Notes under the pieces: generated by a model | Database searches by the model: none | Told to the model about the DNA's origin: nothing | What the model saw: only the letters and a program-made list of their open reading frames with translations | Shown here: positions 20,575 to 24,099 of the stretch, one piece after another | How the letters are laid out: each line of letters begins with the position of its first letter | How positions within the stretch are numbered: the first letter of the stretch is position 1 | Source: Folioceros fuciformis | Taxonomy: Eukaryota; Anthocerotophyta; Anthocerotopsida; Anthocerotales | Length of the DNA: 24,099 bases | Assembly: GCA_049999805.1 (NCBI GenBank) | Contig: JBNGIO010003635.1 | Coordinates: forward strand, 1 to 24,099 | Reading direction: 5' to 3' | Position numbers and translations under genes: made by a program

Positions 20575-20700
20575 CATAAATGATATACTGAAGCGAATGC
20601 AGCTGGATGATGCAAGACCAGTGAATACACCTATGGTCGCTAACATGTCCTTGTCAATGCTCGATTACCCACAGTCAGATCAGGAGAAAAAGGAGATGAC

Positions 20701-21340
20701 CAAAGTACCTTATAGACAACCCATAGGATCCCTGATATATGTCGCTAATTGGACACGACCAGAAATACAATATGCAGTAAGCCAGGTAAGGCAGTTTCTA
20801 CAAAATCCTGGAAGGACACATTGGGTCATAGTAAAGAGGATCTACAGGTATTTACAAGGCACACCTACACATGGGATCAAGTATTCCAGGAAGTGTAAGA
20901 TACCCTCGATACTCTATGGTTACTCAGATGCCGACTGGGGAAGAAATCCGGATGATCGATGAAGCATCGGAGCCTATGTCTTCTTACTCAACGAAAGTGC
21001 CGTCTCCTGGTCCTGTAAGAAGATCTCTTCGATCTGCACGTCTACAGCAAAGAGTGAGTACAGCTCACTCTCCATGGCAGCCAAAGAGCTTGTATGGGGA
21101 CGAAGTCTTCTGGAGACAATCAATTATTATCAAAATAACCCCACGGAGTTATACACAAATAGTCAAGCAGCAATGGCGATGGTAGCGAATCCGCGATTCC
21201 ACAGGCGAACCAAGCACATAGAGCTGAAACATCATTACATAAGAGAAGTCATTCAAACTGGCAAGGCGCATCTTAGTTTCGTAGCAACAGAGAATAATAC
21301 TGCGGACGTACTTGCAAAGTCTCTGCTTTGGCACCAACAT
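20701..21340 (+). pseudogene. Copia RNase H relic
   Basis: PYRQPIGSLIYVANWTRPEI, then QVRQFLQNPGRTHW, RIYRYLQGT and YGYSDADWGRNPDDR lead to a TGA at 20960. In a shifted frame GAYVFLLNESAVSWSCKK, then SICTSTAKSEYSSLSMAAKE and FHRRTKHIELKHHYIREVIQ complete the copia RNase H with its first Asp in SDADW and Glu in SEYSS. Coding similarity ends with NTADVLAKSL near 21330. Confidence 0.9.
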
Positions 21341-21585
21341 TGCTGACACTCCTAAGGAATGGTTGTATATATCTGCCCGATTGTAGGATCTGGTAAAGCA
21401 GTCACTTTCAAGGACGAACCACACTCAAACTAACGAAGAAGATGTATGGCCCAAGACTTCACAATTCAGTGGGAGCTAGGTCCATCACATGATGGCGATT
21501 ACTATGTACGACCGATCCTCCCAAGACGCTCGCGAAGCACAACACGCTGGATAACTCCGGTGATCAAAGTTTGAGGCTCGGCGTG

Positions 21586-21595
21586 CCAGTGGGAG
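21586..21595 (+). promoter_or_regulatory. Polypurine tract of the copia element
   Basis: CCAGTGGGAG lies immediately before TGTCGGAAGACG, the arrangement seen at copia 3' LTR borders (purine-rich primer followed by TG). Confidence 0.65.
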
Positions 21596-21900
21596 TGTCG
21601 GAAGACGTGAAACGCACTTGAGCATATTAGGGCTTGTTAGTTAGGGCACGTTTCGCATTTTGGCATGTACGCCATATTGAACCAAAGCATCATTTTCTTA
21701 GAGTCATGTCTTTTCATGATGTACCATAACAAAAACTCTCTCTTATAACACGCGCTTTATTGATTGAATCCTTCTCCTCTCAAAAACTCGTTATACCTTG
21801 CAACGGCCGTAAGCATTATAAATGGCTGCCGGAAGGCACATTAACCTGATGATCTCCTACACTTAGCAGCGTCAGATCAATCCATTACGGACGCCTTCCT
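21596..21900 (+). mobile_element. Probable 3' LTR (start clear, end undefined)
   Basis: The LTR starts with TGTCGGAAGACGTG after the polypurine tract. A TATAAAT at 21817-21823 would serve as the U3 promoter, placing the R region near 21850. The 3' end could not be set because no matching 5' LTR exists in the window for comparison. The end coordinate is approximate. Confidence 0.55.
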
Positions 21901-22456
21901 CTTCAGTTTCACAGCCTCGACAGCTCTGCCATCCTGCTCAAGAAATTGCAATCACCTCGCTAGTTGGACCCTTGCTGCATTGCATGATGAGGTTAGGAGC
22001 TGCAACATGTGGCTCCATAGAGCTCCCCTAGTTGAACTAAGACCAAGGTCGCAAGTGCTCTCCACTGAGCAATCCACTGGTGTTAAGGATTATGATCCAC
22101 AGATTGACATGCGGCCTATGAAACATGGATTGCCAAGTACGATGGACTATTGACAATTGCCCAATCGGTGAGCCTTGCGGAGTCCTCGGCCAGCTCGTGC
22201 TACCGGAGGACGACATGCACATGAGGTGAGGTCATCAAGCAGCCTACATAAATTACTTCGTAAATTAAAAAACAAAATACATATATGCACGACTAGATGG
22301 TTGCATTTGTGCTTAAATTCAAAGACTTGTGGTAAGTTGGTAGTGGATGAATCTACCTTAAAAAAATGAGGAAGGACTGTATAGTGCTGAAGTACAAAAA
22401 GGGAAACTAGTCCCTTCCAATATCACTCCCATAACTACAACTAAAATGCTATACTA
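21901..22456. other. Stretch between two copia elements
   Basis: No recognisable gene. It may hold the remaining U5 of the first element's LTR and then host or older repeat sequence. Confidence 0.4.
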
Positions 22457-23760
22457 ATGGCCAATCCTCCCTCAGTTGTAATCAACACCACAAAGGTAGA
22501 ATTCTGTGATAGAGATCACTTCACGGGAAGCTCCTTTGATATCTAGAAGATGCGAGTCATGGCACTCCTTGAAGAGCACAACTTGATGTTAATCATAAGG
22601 AGCAGCCTACCCCAACCGTATAACGCATTCACACCACCTGCTACACCTTACCAAATAGTATCATGGTCTAAGAAGGACTAGAGAGCACTTAGCATATTAA
22701 TGTCAACCATTGATACGACTTTGCTCCATCACACCTAAGGTCAAAGGACTACTTACGGTATCTAGAGGGTCTTCAAGAAAATGTTTTAAGCACAAAGCTC
22801 CATGTGGTTAATCAATGCAACTATGCAATTCTATTCACTGACGATAAAGGACAACGAAAGTGTTAAACAACATATTAACAATTTTCGGTCCTCATGGGCC
22901 AGCGTTGCCTTAAGCAGGAGCATCACCAATCTCCAAGCTGCCATTGCATTCCTAACATCTTTGCTTACTTCATACAGAACATTTGTTAGCTCATATAATT
23001 TGGTATTATGATAGGCCATCCAAGCAACATCAACAAGCACAACACTAGCTTACACTTAAGCAGAAGTTGACCGATGCATTGCTCGAGGAAGAATGAAGTC
23101 AAGCCGAGAGTGCAGGATCCAATGCTCAGCCCAACCAGGCACTCGCCCTTGGCCAAGGAAGAGGTGGAGCATGTAGTGGTCTCTCACCTAAGAGAATCAC
23201 GAGTTCACAAGGACAATCCATGCTCAACTAGGGAAACCGTTAGTTTTCCTTGAAAAACAAAAAGTTGGAAAGAAGGCCCTCAAAAGGAAACTACAAATGA
23301 TGCAAAATCCTCACGCATTACAAACGTAAGTGTAGAAAAAAGATGGTAGGTAAACCTAGGCAGGAAGCACTCAAGAGTGAATCTCACTAGTAACCAATTC
23401 CTCAAAAGCTTTAACAGCCAACTTAATCCTTGTAGTCTGTCTCACCCTCACAAGAGCGGAAACTAGCCACTAGCTTCTAGACTCTGGAGCTAGGAGATAC
23501 ATTTGCAAACGTAAGGAGATGTTCCCTTCTTACCACGATGTTTTGTAAGACCAGCATGTCCTCCTAGGAGAAAACGATGCACTCTCCGTAGAGGGATTGA
23601 GCAAGATTTAACTATGCTTATCAATAGGAAAGCTCTTTACCATCAATGGAGTCTTGGATGCTCTTACCATGACCAAAAACCTTACCTTAGATTATATGTT
23701 GGCCACCAAACATAACCTAGACATCACCTTCACGGTGCCCATTGCATCATCTCCCTTTCC
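22457..23760 (+). pseudogene. Second copia relic: gag, zinc knuckle, protease
   Basis: The ATG at 22457 starts a gag reading FCDRDHFTGSSFDI, with TAG at 22544 where the family has the Trp codon, followed by KMRVMALLEEHNLM. The gag core continues at about 22802-23009 (MQFYSLTIKDNESVKQHINN, then FRSSWASVALSRSITNLQ). A damaged knuckle (C-x4-H-x4-C with the first Cys lost) lies at about 23300-23333. The protease active site LDSGARRYI is at 23477-23503, with intact Asp-Ser-Gly, followed by DQHVLLGENDALSVEG. The domain ends with TMTKN and ATKHNLDITFT near 23735. Its gag sequence is distinct from that of the first element, so it represents another family. Many stops are present and it is non-functional. 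Confidence 0.8.
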
Positions 23761-23848
23761 GAGGACTCTAACTAAATAGCACTAGCCCATGGTTAGTTAG
23801 AAGAAAAAGCAGACCACGTTGGTTAGTCTAACTAGGCCTTAGCTTTAA

Positions 23849-24000
23849 TGTAGTTAGTTAACTAGCAAGCTAGCGAAAGGACACAACTCTTCGTAACCCT
23901 TTAAAAAGCCCACCTATGAACCTAAACCTTAGTTGATTCTTTATCCTTCTTAGTAAAGCACCTGCTTGATGCAAGACGCTTGAGCATGGCATTTCTAACT
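23849..24000 (+). mobile_element. Probable 5' LTR end of a third copia element
   Basis: The sequence upstream of the primer-binding site starts plausibly at TGTAGTTAGTTAACTAG (23849) and contains CTTTAAAAAG (about 23900) as a possible TATA-like element. The start is a guess. LTR identity is inferred from the adjacent primer-binding site. Confidence 0.45.
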
Positions 24001-24012
24001 TGGTATCAGAGC
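24001..24012 (+). promoter_or_regulatory. Primer-binding site complementary to initiator tRNA-Met
   Basis: TGGTATCAGAGC is the standard plant copia primer-binding site, complementary to the 3' end of initiator tRNA-Met. It marks the start of a third element's internal region, which runs past the window end. Confidence 0.85.
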
Positions 24013-24099
24013 AATGATCCTCCATGGACATGCTAGCTATTTCTTCCTTGTTTCTGGTAGTAGAGAGAAAAGGAAATAGCATATTAAATTAGATTTGTG

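Larger units (their letters stand above)
19962..20700 (+). pseudogene. Copia reverse transcriptase, C-terminal part
   Basis: Resumes with YSPVVRPESIWFILAIAAIE, then LYQMDVNTAFLYGKLEETIY and LLKALYGLKQSAKIW. The catalytic YVDD is at 20303-20314, reached after a frameshift following about 20275. KEFYMKDVGELKYVLGVQVE follows, then an 82-bp duplication and a poly(A) run break the frame. The last RT block is NDILKRMQLDDARPVNTPM. It is degenerate, but the active-site motif is preserved. Confidence 0.9.
12610..21900 (+). mobile_element. Decayed Ty1/copia LTR retrotransposon, interrupted by a nested insertion
   Basis: The domain order gag, protease, integrase, RT, RNase H identifies a copia-type element; gypsy elements place integrase last. 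The parts are annotated separately. Frameshifts and stops occur in every domain, RT is split by a roughly 4.1-kb insertion, and no 5' LTR or primer-binding site was recognised. A polypurine tract and TG start of a 3' LTR are present at about 21586-21596. The right boundary is not defined and 21900 is a placeholder; the left boundary is placed at the gag ATG. It is non-autonomous today. Confidence 0.85.

Overview
The window looks like nuclear DNA of a land plant. ORC3 and the secreted alpha-type carbonic anhydrase are plant-like and split by GT-AG introns, and the rest is dominated by decayed LTR retrotransposons. All introns that could be modelled are short (about 70-180 bp). That hints at a compact-intron lineage such as a bryophyte or lycophyte, but this is an inference; nothing here fixes the species.

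Layout. 1-2.5 kb: no convincing gene. It holds GC-rich microsatellites, a 37-bp tandem repeat, a 10-N assembly gap flanked by identical 38-bp ends, and a Ty3/gypsy integrase relic. 2.5-3.6 kb: a two-exon gene of unknown function whose exons each carry a different internal amino-acid repeat. 4.36-8.56 kb (+): a 17-exon gene for origin recognition complex subunit 3, with two E2F-type sites just upstream and an AT-hook-like motif near the C-terminus. 8.64-10.0 kb (-): a 6-exon alpha-carbonic anhydrase gene, convergent with ORC3 and separated from it by only 74 bp. 10.26-11.8 kb (-): a 5-exon extended short-chain dehydrogenase/reductase gene in which the usual catalytic lysine reads as cysteine.

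12.6-about 21.9 kb (+): a decayed Ty1/copia retrotransposon in the order gag, protease, integrase, RT, RNase H. Its RT is split by a roughly 4.1-kb insertion (15.87-19.96 kb) with TG...CA ends and a 2-kb G-rich degenerate repeat core. RT also carries an 82-bp tandem duplication followed by 24 A residues. A polypurine tract and the start of a 3' LTR are visible; no 5' LTR or primer-binding site was found. 22.4-23.8 kb (+): a second, unrelated copia gag-protease relic. 23.8-24.1 kb: the probable 5' LTR end and tRNA-Met primer-binding site of a third copia element that runs off the window.

The three conserved genes look intact after splicing and are functionally unrelated to each other (DNA replication, CO2/bicarbonate interconversion, redox metabolism). 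They form a small gene island between retrotransposon-rich flanks. Exon boundaries were derived by hand from GT-AG signals, codon phase and remembered family motifs, so individual junctions may be a few bases off.
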